DNA of 64,000 bases from positions 2,728,001-2,792,000 of the forward strand of contig NZ_CP119757.1 of NCBI RefSeq assembly GCF_029320955.1, written 5' to 3'. Shown one piece after another: positions 1-8,848 of this stretch. Both the position numbers and the translations under genes were made by a program. Every line of letters starts with the position of its first letter. Within the stretch, counting starts at the first letter, position 1. The DNA comes from Flavobacterium sp. YJ01 (GTDB taxonomy: Bacteria; Bacteroidota; Bacteroidia; Flavobacteriales; Flavobacteriaceae). The notes below the pieces were generated by a model. That model made no database searches, was not told the DNA's origin, and saw only the letters and a program-made list of their open reading frames with translations.

Positions 1-267
1 ATGCGTTACGAACTAGGTTTCTATGCATCTGTTTATTATAAACTCGCTATTATGACCAACGTAACGGCAGAAAACACACTAAATTTATATTCTAATTATT
101 TAGAAGATCCGCAAAATGTAGATATCAATTATTCTTTGAATATCATTATGAAAATTAATAAATTCTTATCTGCGAATTTTGCTTTTCAAGCAATATATGA
201 TGATAATGCTTTTAGAGGACTTCAAACCAGACAAGTATTTGGTTTAGGAGTTAATTTTGGATTCTAA
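1..267 (+). CDS. C-terminal fragment of a DUF3078-type protein (truncated by window edge)
   Basis: These are the last 88 residues of a gene that begins before the window, so the Met at base 1 is not a supported start. The fragment is a series of alternating polar and hydrophobic segments ending in GLGVNFGF, with a terminal Phe as is usual for outer-membrane beta-barrels. The stretch with YDDNAFRGLQTRQVFGLG resembles the C-terminus of flavobacterial DUF3078 proteins, which are uncharacterised and probably sit in the outer membrane. The family call is from memory of the sequence pattern. The gene converges on hflX and the two share the hairpin at 334-379. Confidence 0.6.
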   Translation: MRYELGFYASVYYKLAIMTNVTAENTLNLYSNYLEDPQNVDINYSLNIIMKINKFLSANFAFQAIYDDNAFRGLQTRQVFGLGVNFGF

Positions 268-288
268 TTCGAAACGACTTATATTTTT

Positions 289-427
289 TAACGCAAAGAA
301 CGCTAAGATTTTTATTAGTCCGTTTTTATGTAAAAAAAGTTCGCAAAGCTATATATAAATTTAGCTTTGCGAACTTTTTACTTTAAGAAGATCTTCTTAT
401 AAAAATCTTAGCTTTCTTTGCGTTAAA
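289..427. repeat. Nested imperfect palindrome of the 'TTAACGCAAAG' family
   Basis: The terminator hairpin is enclosed by a second pair of arms: TTAACGCAAAGAACGCTAAG at 289-308 matches the reverse complement of the segment ending near 427, with one mismatch over about 27 bp. The whole 139 bases can fold into one long stem. Related sequence (TTAACCGCAAAGAACGC) flanks the repeat cluster near 19.2-19.6 kb, and a partial copy is near 50.49 kb, so this is a dispersed repeat rather than a private terminator. Confidence 0.6.
334..379. terminator. Bidirectional hairpin terminator between DUF3078 gene and hflX
   Basis: A perfect 17-bp inverted repeat (334-350 with 363-379) surrounds a 12-base AT-rich loop. 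The arms start with AAAAA and end with TTTTT, so the hairpin has a U-tract on both strands and can stop both convergent genes. Confidence 0.75.
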
Positions 428-433
428 ATTAAT

Positions 434-1669
434 TTATTCCTGCTCTTCTTCCTTTTCAACTGCATCTTTATAATCAGGATACAAGAATTTATTATAAGGA
501 AAACGCGTAATATGAATTTGTCGAACAGCTTCATAAACTCTTTCTCTAAATTCTTCGAAGTTTTCTTTTTGTCTCGCCGAAATAAACAATGCTTTATCTT
601 CTCCAACATTACTCATCCACGTTTGTTTCCATTCGTTAAGCGTATAATGTTTACGTGTTCTTTCTGTAATTAGATCGCCTTCATCAATTGTCAAGTGTTT
701 GTAAGTATCGATTTTGTTAAAAACCATAATCGTTGGCTTATCATTACTTTTGATTTCTTGCAAAATCTTGTTAACCGATTCAATATGATCTTCAAAATCG
801 GGATGAGAAATATCTACAACATGCAAAAGCAAATCTGCTTCGCGAACTTCATCCAAAGTGCTTTTAAAAGAATCTACCAATTGCGTTGGTAATTTTCTAA
901 TAAATCCAACTGTATCTGAAAGTAAAAATGGCAGGTTTTTGATAACCACTTTTCTAACTGTTGTATCTAAAGTTGCGAATAATTTATTCTCAACAAAAAC
1001 ATCACTTTTACCTATTGCATTCATCAAAGTCGATTTTCCAACATTGGTATATCCAACCAAAGCCACACGAACCATTGCGCCGCGATTACTTCTCTGAATA
1101 CCCATTTGTTTATCGATAGTTTTGATTTTCTCTTTCAATAACGAAATTCTGTCACGCACGATACGTCTATCGGTTTCAATCTCAGTTTCTCCAGGTCCAC
1201 GCATACCAATACCTCCTTTTTGACGCTCAAGGTGCGTCCATAAACCAGAAAGTCTTGGAAGCAAATATTGACATTGCGCCAATTCTACTTGAGTTCTCGC
1301 ATAAGATGTTTCAGCTCGCTGTGCGAAAATGTCCAGAATCAAATTGGTTCTATCTAGGATTTTGCAATCAATAATTCTTGAAATATTTTTTTGTTGCGAA
1401 GGCGTTAATTCATCATCAAAAATTACAGTCGATATTTTGTTCTCTTTTACAAAAAGATTGATGTCGTCAATTTTTCCCGTACCCACAAAAGTCTTCGGAT
1501 TCGGGCGTTCCATTTTTTGCGAAAAGCGTTTTATCACTTCACCTCCAGCGGTAAAAGTCAGAAACTCTAATTCGTCTAAATATTCATTTAGTTTCTCTTC
1601 ACTTTGACTTTGAGTAACGATTCCAACAATTACCGTTCTCTCAAAATTTATAACTTCTTTTTCTAACAT
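434..1669 (-). CDS. hflX: GTPase HflX
   Basis: HflX is a ribosome-associated GTPase that binds the 50S subunit and can split stalled or hibernating ribosomes. The 411-residue protein has the HflX N-terminal domain, the signature GGIGMRGPGETEIETDRR at 152-169, then the G domain with P-loop GYTNVGKST (206-214), DTVG (252-255) and NKID (318-321). Length is usual for the family. The ATG at 1669 is preceded by a plausible promoter at 1686-1715. It is followed downstream by the shared terminator at 334-379 and faces the DUF3078 gene. Confidence 0.95.
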   Translation of the reverse strand: MLEKEVINFERTVIVGIVTQSQSEEKLNEYLDELEFLTFTAGGEVIKRFSQKMERPNPKTFVGTGKIDDINLFVKENKISTVIFDDELTPSQQKNISRIIDCKILDRTNLILDIFAQRAETSYARTQVELAQCQYLLPRLSGLWTHLERQKGGIGMRGPGETEIETDRRIVRDRISLLKEKIKTIDKQMGIQRSNRGAMVRVALVGYTNVGKSTLMNAIGKSDVFVENKLFATLDTTVRKVVIKNLPFLLSDTVGFIRKLPTQLVDSFKSTLDEVREADLLLHVVDISHPDFEDHIESVNKILQEIKSNDKPTIMVFNKIDTYKHLTIDEGDLITERTRKHYTLNEWKQTWMSNVGEDKALFISARQKENFEEFRERVYEAVRQIHITRFPYNKFLYPDYKDAVEKEEEQE

Positions 1670-1685
1670 ATTCTTGAATAAGGTG

Positions 1686-1715
1686 CAAATTTAATCATTT
1701 GTCGGCTACAATCAA
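1686..1715 (-). promoter_or_regulatory. Candidate hflX promoter
   Basis: On the minus strand TAAATTTG (1686-1693) fits the Bacteroidetes -7 consensus TAnnTTTG exactly, and a TTG at 1713-1715 lies 19 bases upstream. The -7 box is 17 bases from the hflX start codon, implying a very short leader. Confidence 0.55.
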
Positions 1716-1829
1716 TTACACAATTTGGTTTTTAAATTTATATCCAAATCATTATCATAAAAAAATGGAACTCCGCCAAGTTTTACCTCAGCAAAATTCC
1801 ACCTCTGAATGGTCTTTTTATAGAAACTT

Positions 1830-2690
1830 TTATTCGTAGATAAAGGTTTTCTCCGTTTTTACAATTCCGTTTTCTTCTATCTGAGAACAAGAAATCGGAA
1901 AGTTTAATTTATTGTATTTATACTTTCTGCTTACTGCAACTAATGCTGTAGAAGACGGGCTGAAATTCATTTCATTATTATAAGAAATTGATTCAAACGG
2001 AAATTCTTCTTCGTGATACGAAATCATCGGAACAATTACTTTGTAATTATCTCCAAAAAGACTTTGAACAATTAATTGATCTACCGATTTTTTATCATCA
2101 TAAGTATATGTTTTAGAAATTTTATCTCCAACCAACCCTTTATGTTTTGATACATTATCGTTTACATAAACATATTCTAATTTTCCAATAATGGCCTTAT
2201 TTCGATCTCTTGAAGTACGTCTTACGATTAAGCCGTTTTCGACAAGATATTCAATATCGTCAACCAAATTCTGGTGATTAGTGCTCTTTTTTGTAGTTAC
2301 TTTTATTCGTGCACCTTCATAAAAAAAAGAAACGGTCTTTGTAATATAATTTGGTCCTTCTTGATATTTTTTTACAAACTTTGTAATGTTGTTATCAGCG
2401 TTGTATGTATAATTTACAACTTCTTTCCAGTCGCTTCCCACTTTATCTTTTACGGTCATGTCAAGCAAGCCGTTTTTATTGTAAAAGAAGTGTTGTACAA
2501 CATCTGAAGTTGTTACTGTTTGAAGTTTACCATCTTTAAATACAAACGTTTTGTTTACAATTTCGCCGTCTTTAGAATTTTGGTAATTTGTCTTTACAAC
2601 GTTGATTTGCTTAAGTCGAACTGGAGCGTCCTGACTATGTATTACGCATGGAAAAACCATCATTAAGATGGCAATAAAGTAGGTTTTCAT
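1830..2690 (-). CDS. Secreted protein of unknown function
   Basis: I do not recognise this 286-residue protein. It begins with a signal peptide (MKTYFIAILMMVFPCVIHSQ) and continues as repeated short segments such as YNKNGLLDMTV, YTYNADNNITKF and YKYNKLNFPISC, which resemble the YD/RHS-like or antiparallel beta repeats of cell-surface proteins. I chose the ATG at 2690; an in-frame TTG ten codons upstream (2720) would only add a non-signal extension. It probably acts in the periplasm or on the outer membrane. No partner gene is evident: hflX lies downstream and the receptor operon upstream. Confidence 0.6.
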   Translation of the reverse strand: MKTYFIAILMMVFPCVIHSQDAPVRLKQINVVKTNYQNSKDGEIVNKTFVFKDGKLQTVTTSDVVQHFFYNKNGLLDMTVKDKVGSDWKEVVNYTYNADNNITKFVKKYQEGPNYITKTVSFFYEGARIKVTTKKSTNHQNLVDDIEYLVENGLIVRRTSRDRNKAIIGKLEYVYVNDNVSKHKGLVGDKISKTYTYDDKKSVDQLIVQSLFGDNYKVIVPMISYHEEEFPFESISYNNEMNFSPSSTALVAVSRKYKYNKLNFPISCSQIEENGIVKTEKTFIYE

Positions 2691-2826
2691 GTGATATTTG
2701 TATTGATTTGGGATGACCAAAATACAAAATTCAATTAGATTTCAGGAATTTGAAATACAAAAACTACAAACTTTTCAATAAAACTCTAAAAACCAACTTA
2801 TTATTTATTAAATCCCAAATCGCATT

Positions 2827-4176
2827 TTATTTTTCTCCAAAAATCTTAATATCGTCTACCATAAAAGCGCCGTTTAAAGTTTTGTCTTTTCCTGATCCGA
2901 TGTATTTAAACGCAATGTTTATGTTTCCCGAATATGCCGAAAGATCAATTCCACCAGAACTTATAAATTCGCGTGCGGGAGTCGAAAGATTTGGAACTTT
3001 TGCTTCCAATTTTGTCCATTTTGCTTTGGCAACACTTGAGCCATCAAAATTGGTTGAAACATAAACTTCCAAAGTATTTAGCGGAGAATCTAATTTTAAA
3101 TCGTGTTGCGCACTTCTAAAAGAAAGCACTGCATTTTTATAACCTGTTAGATTAATTTTCGGAGAAACGAGCCAAGCAACATTTTCGGCAGCAGTTGTGC
3201 TTGTAGTATTAAATTCAGCATAACCATTTCCAGCGTAAACCATACTTTTCCATAATTTGGCTGCTTTTTCTACAATATTGCTCCAACCTGGAAGTGCAAA
3301 ATTGACATTGTTTTTAACCGATTGAAAATCCTCTGCAAAAAACGGAGTATTTCTTTTTCCATTCATTTCAATATCACTTTCAAAACGAACCATCAATTGA
3401 TAATCTGTTCCAAATTTGGTTAAAATTCCTCGTACTTTCCCGCTTCCTTCAGGCACAAAATGATCTGCAAATTTTGCATAAGCACTCGTTCTGAAAATAA
3501 TTTGATTTCCTGTCTTATCTCTCAGATTCCAATTTGTCGATCCGCCAACATTATTTGATTCTTCAAAATAATGACGTCCCAAAGCCGATTCTGTAAACTC
3601 GACATCATTCAATTCTATTAAAGTATTTAATTTATTATCATTTAGCGCTTCTTCGATAGAAACTGATTCAACTAATACTCCTTCATCAATTATTGTACAT
3701 GAAGCATTTAATACATTTTTATATTCATTTTGAGAAATTCTGCCAATTGTCGGATCTCCTACATTACTCACATATAAACTGCCAATTCTTAAACCACCAT
3801 AATATAAATCTGTAAATTGGTTTTTAAGTTTTACATACACTTTGTTTCCTAAACGATAATCGATGTAAGTATTTGAAGCATCAATAGGAACGCTGAAACC
3901 AATTGCTGGATTTTTTTCAGTCTTTTTTGTTTGCAATGAAATACTTTTAAAAAAATTTCCACCTTCGTCGCTTGAAACTACATAAGCTTCAATTATATCA
4001 TCGTATGAATATTGTTTTGCCGTATTTCCTGAAAGTTCATAAACTTTTTCGACCGTTTTATTTACTTCAAAATCAGGTTGTGTACATTCTAATTTTGGGG
4101 TTTCAACTTCATTACTGCAACTGCAAATAATTAAAAATAATAATCCAAAAAGTGATTTTAAAAATATGTTTTTCAT
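2827..4176 (-). CDS. DUF5689 / choice-of-anchor J lipoprotein
   Basis: This 449-residue lipoprotein begins MKNIFLKSLFGLLFLIICSC with a lipobox (LIIC or ICSC), so it should be anchored in the outer membrane. The first half (about 30-250) matches the pattern of DUF5689 proteins, with YDDIIEAYVVSSDEGGNFFKS and a later OB-like segment ending in YQLMVRFESDIEMNG. The second half (about 270-449) looks like a choice-of-anchor J beta-sandwich ending in GAFMVDDIKIFGEK. I start at the ATG at 4176 rather than the TTG at 4203. It lies 16 bases after the receptor gene, so the two are almost certainly co-transcribed, suggesting it is the receptor's surface partner. The ligand is unknown. Confidence 0.8.
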   Translation of the reverse strand: MKNIFLKSLFGLLFLIICSCSNEVETPKLECTQPDFEVNKTVEKVYELSGNTAKQYSYDDIIEAYVVSSDEGGNFFKSISLQTKKTEKNPAIGFSVPIDASNTYIDYRLGNKVYVKLKNQFTDLYYGGLRIGSLYVSNVGDPTIGRISQNEYKNVLNASCTIIDEGVLVESVSIEEALNDNKLNTLIELNDVEFTESALGRHYFEESNNVGGSTNWNLRDKTGNQIIFRTSAYAKFADHFVPEGSGKVRGILTKFGTDYQLMVRFESDIEMNGKRNTPFFAEDFQSVKNNVNFALPGWSNIVEKAAKLWKSMVYAGNGYAEFNTTSTTAAENVAWLVSPKINLTGYKNAVLSFRSAQHDLKLDSPLNTLEVYVSTNFDGSSVAKAKWTKLEAKVPNLSTPAREFISSGGIDLSAYSGNINIAFKYIGSGKDKTLNGAFMVDDIKIFGEK

Positions 4177-4192
4177 AACAACTAAATTTGAT

Positions 4193-7012
4193 TTATAAAC
4201 CAATTGTGAGATTTAAGAAATAAGTTCTTCCGTAACCGTAATAATATTTTGGTCCAAATGATGGCGTTCCGCCAGAAATATCTTGATTTAATGCTCTAAA
4301 GTTTGCGTTTCTTGCTTGTTCAAATCCGCCAGTTTTATATATAGAATTGAATACATTATTAACGCTGGCAAAAAGTCCGATATATTTTTTGCGAATGCGC
4401 CAAGACTTTCCACCACTTATATTTAATAATGAAACGGGATCAAATTTTTCTTGTTTTAATAATTCATTTCCTCTTTTGGAAGTTGCTTCTGGAAAAGGAA
4501 AATTATTTGCTGGATTAATGTAAAATTGAGGCGTTCTAGAAATCGGAGAAACATCAATATAACTTTCTGCCAAATAATTTATGTTACCACTGATCCACCA
4601 AAACTTGGGATCTCTATATTCTAAACCAATTGAATATGCTTGTTGTGGAGTTCCTGGCTGTTTGTAATTTTTAAGTAATGCACTTCCAAAATCAAAAGTT
4701 GTCTGCATTCCATCCTTCGCTAAATTAGCATCATTTGTAATTGAGACATTTGGATTACTGCTGTAAATATATTTTCCGTAAGCTGCACATAAAGTAGTTT
4801 TTAATGTTGATGAAATCTGATATTCCAAACTCAATTCTACACCTGTATTTTTCTTGTCTAAATGTGTTAAAGTTTGACTTACAAATGCATCTGTAGCATC
4901 GTAACCTGCTCCGTTATCAAAAATTCCTTCAGCATAAAAGAAAGAGGTTTTTGTGCTGTTTTTTATTAATGAATAATAAGCTGTTAAGCGCAATTTCAGT
5001 TTTGGAGAGCGATACATATAATTAGCGTCAATACTGCTAATATTTTCACTTTCTATTCCATTAACTACAGCATTATTTAATCTTGAATTTGAAAATATAT
5101 TTCGAAGCGAAGGTGCTCTGGTTAAATGTGCTGCGTTAAAAAATAGTAATTGTTTACCTGAAATTTTATATGTAAGTCCACCTTTAAAGCCAAAATTCTC
5201 GAAATCTACTTTTTCACTTTTTCCTAAAGAAGTGGTTGGATAAAGTCCGTTTTGATACAATCCCTCTCTTTGATAATCAGACATTGAATACGATTGTGCC
5301 AGATAAAACTCGGTTTTGTTGTAAGTAAATTTAAACTGTGTAAAAACATCTAAAGTATTTGCCAGCAAATTGTAATTATAACCATAAAGATCTCCTTTTC
5401 TAACTTTACGATTTGGATTTTGCAAATCGGATTGGGCAAGATTTCCTTTATAAAATGCATCAATATCTTCAAAATATGAGCCTCCCAAAAGGTCTAATAA
5501 ATATTGAAAATTATGCGACTTTAATTTCTTAAAAGTGAAACCTGCATCAAAAGAAATATTAGGTGTAAGCTGCGTATTTAAAGTTGAATTTATGGCTAAA
5601 GTTTTATCATCAGTTCTTTCTTCATAAAGAACATAATGACTTTGCGAAGCTTCGTAACCATTCAATCCTGGCTTCTGATTTGCCAAATACATTGCATTCC
5701 AATCTATCTGCGGATTTGCTAAAAATGCTATTTTATTTTTTTCTGCATTTTCATAATCTGGCGTAAATTCTCCTGAAAATTCGCCCTGATCTTTCGCGTA
5801 AAGCGAACTAAAATAACTTGGCATTTTTTTATAATAAACCGGATCTGGACTGTCGGCATTTTGGTAATCGATATTGCTGTTTCCCACTTTTCCAAATTGA
5901 TACATAACTCCTGAATTCAGATTCGTTTTATCATCAATTTTAAAATAATGACTGAGCATAAAAAGTGGTTCTTCGACATTTTTTACTCTTGCATTTCGTT
6001 TTTTTCCGTTTTGAAATCCCCAATACGAATTGTATTTTTCATCTATTAAACCAACAACTTCATTTGTATTGGCAGCATTTTTTCCTCTTGAATTTGGCGT
6101 GTAAAATCCAGTAAAATTTAGCGAATGTTTATTGTTTAATTTCTTTTCAACACTAAGAAAAAAAGAATCGGCATTGAAATTTGTTCCTTCAAAATAACCT
6201 TCATCAGCCCAACGTTTTCCCGCAGAAATTACATACGCCCAGCCAGATGCATTCATACCCGATGCGTACGTCCCGATTCCGCGCCAAGTGTAAGTTGTAT
6301 TACTTCCTGAAAAAGTGAGCGAAGTTCCTTTTCTATATAAAGAAGCACGAGTAAAAATTTGCTGTGTTCCTAAAATTCCTCCAAAAGTATAATTGGAAGC
6401 CGCAGTTCCGATTGAAAATTCCTGATTGCGAAGTACATTATTCAAACCTCCCCAATTATTCCATTGCGGTCTGCCGTCGTAGATTTTATTCATCGTCATT
6501 CCGTTTAGCATCATCGTTCCGTTTTCACTGTCTAAACCGCGAACTCGAAATCTTGCTTGTCCCCAATTAAATTCCGACGCTTGCATAAAAGCATCTTTGG
6601 AAGATTGCAAAAGTCCAGAAGTCATTTCTGACGAACTATTATCTTCGGAAAAATCGCTGTCTGATAATGTGATCAATGCTGCAGGAACTTCATCTGAATA
6701 AGTATCTTCTAATTGTAGTATTCCGAGATTGATATTTTCTCCAGAATTAGATAGAAATTTTAAAAGAAAGTCTTTGTATCCCTGACTTCGAAGTAAAAGT
6801 AATTGTTCTTTTTTGGGAAATATATGCAGTTCAAATTTTCCCGTTTTCGAAGTTAACTGCATCACAGCTGTGTTTTGTATCAACACCACTACATTTTCTA
6901 GTGGATTTTGCGTTCGCGCATCGATAACAATTCCTGTGACTGTTATTTCCTGCTGCGCCGAAGCAAAATTAAAAACCAATACAATAAAGAAGAATATGTA
7001 TTTTTTTATCAT
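4193..7012 (-). CDS. TonB-dependent receptor-like outer-membrane protein with carboxypeptidase-like domain
   Basis: The 939-residue protein has a signal peptide (MIKKYIFFFIVLVFNFASAQ), an N-terminal carboxypeptidase-regulatory-like beta domain (about 23-105, ITVTGIVIDARTQNPLENVVV), a plug-like region (about 150-230, with FRVRGLDSENGTMMLNGMTM) and a long beta-barrel ending in FLNLTIGL. This is the plan of TonB-dependent receptors that import large or scarce ligands. ATG 7012 is preferred to the TTG at 7024. Its downstream partner is a DUF5689 lipoprotein, not a SusD, so it need not be a glycan importer. The substrate cannot be read from the sequence. Confidence 0.85.
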   Translation of the reverse strand: MIKKYIFFFIVLVFNFASAQQEITVTGIVIDARTQNPLENVVVLIQNTAVMQLTSKTGKFELHIFPKKEQLLLLRSQGYKDFLLKFLSNSGENINLGILQLEDTYSDEVPAALITLSDSDFSEDNSSSEMTSGLLQSSKDAFMQASEFNWGQARFRVRGLDSENGTMMLNGMTMNKIYDGRPQWNNWGGLNNVLRNQEFSIGTAASNYTFGGILGTQQIFTRASLYRKGTSLTFSGSNTTYTWRGIGTYASGMNASGWAYVISAGKRWADEGYFEGTNFNADSFFLSVEKKLNNKHSLNFTGFYTPNSRGKNAANTNEVVGLIDEKYNSYWGFQNGKKRNARVKNVEEPLFMLSHYFKIDDKTNLNSGVMYQFGKVGNSNIDYQNADSPDPVYYKKMPSYFSSLYAKDQGEFSGEFTPDYENAEKNKIAFLANPQIDWNAMYLANQKPGLNGYEASQSHYVLYEERTDDKTLAINSTLNTQLTPNISFDAGFTFKKLKSHNFQYLLDLLGGSYFEDIDAFYKGNLAQSDLQNPNRKVRKGDLYGYNYNLLANTLDVFTQFKFTYNKTEFYLAQSYSMSDYQREGLYQNGLYPTTSLGKSEKVDFENFGFKGGLTYKISGKQLLFFNAAHLTRAPSLRNIFSNSRLNNAVVNGIESENISSIDANYMYRSPKLKLRLTAYYSLIKNSTKTSFFYAEGIFDNGAGYDATDAFVSQTLTHLDKKNTGVELSLEYQISSTLKTTLCAAYGKYIYSSNPNVSITNDANLAKDGMQTTFDFGSALLKNYKQPGTPQQAYSIGLEYRDPKFWWISGNINYLAESYIDVSPISRTPQFYINPANNFPFPEATSKRGNELLKQEKFDPVSLLNISGGKSWRIRKKYIGLFASVNNVFNSIYKTGGFEQARNANFRALNQDISGGTPSFGPKYYYGYGRTYFLNLTIGL

Positions 7013-7208
7013 TAAAAAATCCAATTTACTTTTAAAATTATTTATAGGAAATCAATCCTTAATTCAAAAGATAAAATTGGTTTTTGGAAAAAAGAGCAGT
7101 TTAATACCTAAGTGGTATCATTCAAATTCAAATATAGATAAAATATTTAAATTTAAATAAATTCTTACAAATTTATTGTGTTTTAATAAAATTTAATGAA
7201 AATGAAAA

Positions 7209-8429
7209 TTATGCCGACGTTCTAATCTTAGAAACCATAAAAGCGATTAGAACACCAAAAATTCCGATAAAGGCGAAAGAAAATTGTAATCCGAAACTTT
7301 GTGCAATATGTCCTATAACTGGCGGTCCCATTAAAAAACCAAGAAAACTTACGCTCGAAACAATGGTTAAAGCTTCGCCCGCAGGAACCGTCGGGTTTTT
7401 CCCTGCAATACTATAAACGGTAGGAACAATTGTTGCAACGCCCAAACCAACAAACATAAATGCTATTGTACACGGAATAATATAAGGAAGAAAAACAGCC
7501 GTAAAAAGTCCAGCCGATATCATAACACCGCTAATTTGCATAACGCGTTCGCGACCAAATTTATTGATTAAGCCATCACCAAGAAATCTTCCGCTTGCCA
7601 TCATAATCATAAAAGAAGTGTATCCTAAAACTACCAAAGGTCCTGGTGCTTTTACAATATCTTTAAAATAAACTCCGCTCCAATCAAACATTACACCTTC
7701 ACTCGCCATACTGCAAAACCCAATAACACCAAGCCAAAGCAAAGCAGTATCTGGTTTTACAAATAGTTTTTTTCCTTCTTCTTTGGCTTTCTTTTTTTCT
7801 TTGGCTCTAACCAAAAATTTGAAATTAAATGCGACCATCAATAAAACAATTCCGGCTACAATTATAAAATGATGTAACGGACTTAAATTTAAAGCCAACA
7901 TTCCTAAACCGACCAACGCGCCTGTAAATCCTGCAAAGCTCCACATTCCGTGAAATGCCGACATAATTGTTCTTTTAAATAAAACTTCGGTATAAACTCC
8001 CTGTGTATTTACAGCTATATTGGCTAAGTTTCCAAATAATCCAAACAAGAATAATCCGAGAGATAATTGTAATGCGGTTGTTGCTAAACCTAAATTAATA
8101 AGGCAGAAAACGTACATGATTAAAGAAAAAATTAAAATGCGATGACTTCCAAATTTGGTCACCATTTTTCCAGAAAAAGGCATAATAATCAATTGCCCAA
8201 CTGGAAGTGCAAAAAGTATCGAACCTAAATCGCCTTCTGTTAAATGCAAAGCGGTTTTAATATCTGGAATTCTGCTGGCCCAAGTCGCAAAACTTAAACC
8301 CATTCCGAAATAAAACATTCCAACGGCAAATCGAATTCTATTTAAATAAGAAGCTTTTGCTTCTCTAAATACTTTCTTGATTTTTCCTTTGGTTTGAAAA
8401 AGCGATAATGGATTAATGTTTATCAGCAT
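7209..8429 (-). CDS. MFS transporter (YbjJ-like)
   Basis: This is a 406-residue inner-membrane protein with twelve predicted hydrophobic segments in two halves joined by a charged cytoplasmic loop (around 210-225, RAKEKKKAKEEGKK). The start of the bundle has the MFS-type stretch FGMGLSFATWASRIPDIKTALHL and the loop-2/3 motif GKMVTKFGSHRILI; the second half repeats it as FLGDGLINKFGRERVM. The pattern is closest to the YbjJ/fucose-permease-like group of unknown substrate. It stands alone, about 200 bases from the receptor operon. The ATG at 8429 begins MLININPLSL; a later start is possible because this tail is not hydrophobic. Confidence 0.85.
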   Translation of the reverse strand: MLININPLSLFQTKGKIKKVFREAKASYLNRIRFAVGMFYFGMGLSFATWASRIPDIKTALHLTEGDLGSILFALPVGQLIIMPFSGKMVTKFGSHRILIFSLIMYVFCLINLGLATTALQLSLGLFLFGLFGNLANIAVNTQGVYTEVLFKRTIMSAFHGMWSFAGFTGALVGLGMLALNLSPLHHFIIVAGIVLLMVAFNFKFLVRAKEKKKAKEEGKKLFVKPDTALLWLGVIGFCSMASEGVMFDWSGVYFKDIVKAPGPLVVLGYTSFMIMMASGRFLGDGLINKFGRERVMQISGVMISAGLFTAVFLPYIIPCTIAFMFVGLGVATIVPTVYSIAGKNPTVPAGEALTIVSSVSFLGFLMGPPVIGHIAQSFGLQFSFAFIGIFGVLIAFMVSKIRTSA

Positions 8430-8673
8430 ATTTATTTTTTATTTATGATATTTTCAAAAATACTAAAAACACGCTTCAAAGCCTATAAAGTCTAACGTTA
8501 TGCACAATATACAACGTTATTGTTTATAAATTAAGAAGTTTTCAGTTAATTTCTTCTTATTAAAATTACGATTTTTTCGGATTTATTGAGAGTATAATTT
8601 GTCGCAAAATTTTTAAGTGCAAAAAAAAGGAGCAATCTCAACTTTTGAGAAAACTCCATTTATTTATATTTCT
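8430..8673. promoter_or_regulatory. Upstream region of the MFS gene with direct repeat AACGTTAT
   Basis: No gene is seen here. AACGTTAT occurs at 8494-8501 and again at 8513-8520, a spacing of 19 bases start to start, about two helical turns, as for tandem binding of a regulator. I could not place a convincing TAnnTTTG box beside it, so this is only a candidate site. Confidence 0.3.
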
Positions 8674-8842
8674 TGTTCCTTAGGAACATTTCGTCGGTAG
8701 AAAATTATATTCATTATTTACGTTCCGTAGGAACGTTTGATTTTGATATTATTTTTTAACAATCTGACATACCAAACGTTCCTACGGAACGTAAATATGA
8801 TTTGGAAATTCTTTTTCTACCAACGAAACATTCCTATGGAAT
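8674..8842. repeat. Large nested palindrome of the 'ACGTTCCGTAGGAACG' family
   Basis: A 169-base imperfect palindrome lies between the oxidoreductase and MFS genes. The inner arms (8717-8739 and 8773-8795) are a perfect 23-bp inverted repeat that itself contains the small palindrome GTTCCGTAGGAAC. Outer arms include TTCGTCGGTAGAAAA near 8690 and its near complement near 8811-8826, plus diverged GTTCCTTAGGAAC and ATTCCTATGGAAT at the two ends. No coding region is present. It sits just downstream of the oxidoreductase stop, so transcripts may end in it. Confidence 0.7.
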
Positions 8843-8848
8843 GTATTA

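Noticed and set aside
8674..8842. Insertion sequence ends
   Set aside because: There are inverted repeats but no transposase gene between or beside them, and no target duplication is seen.
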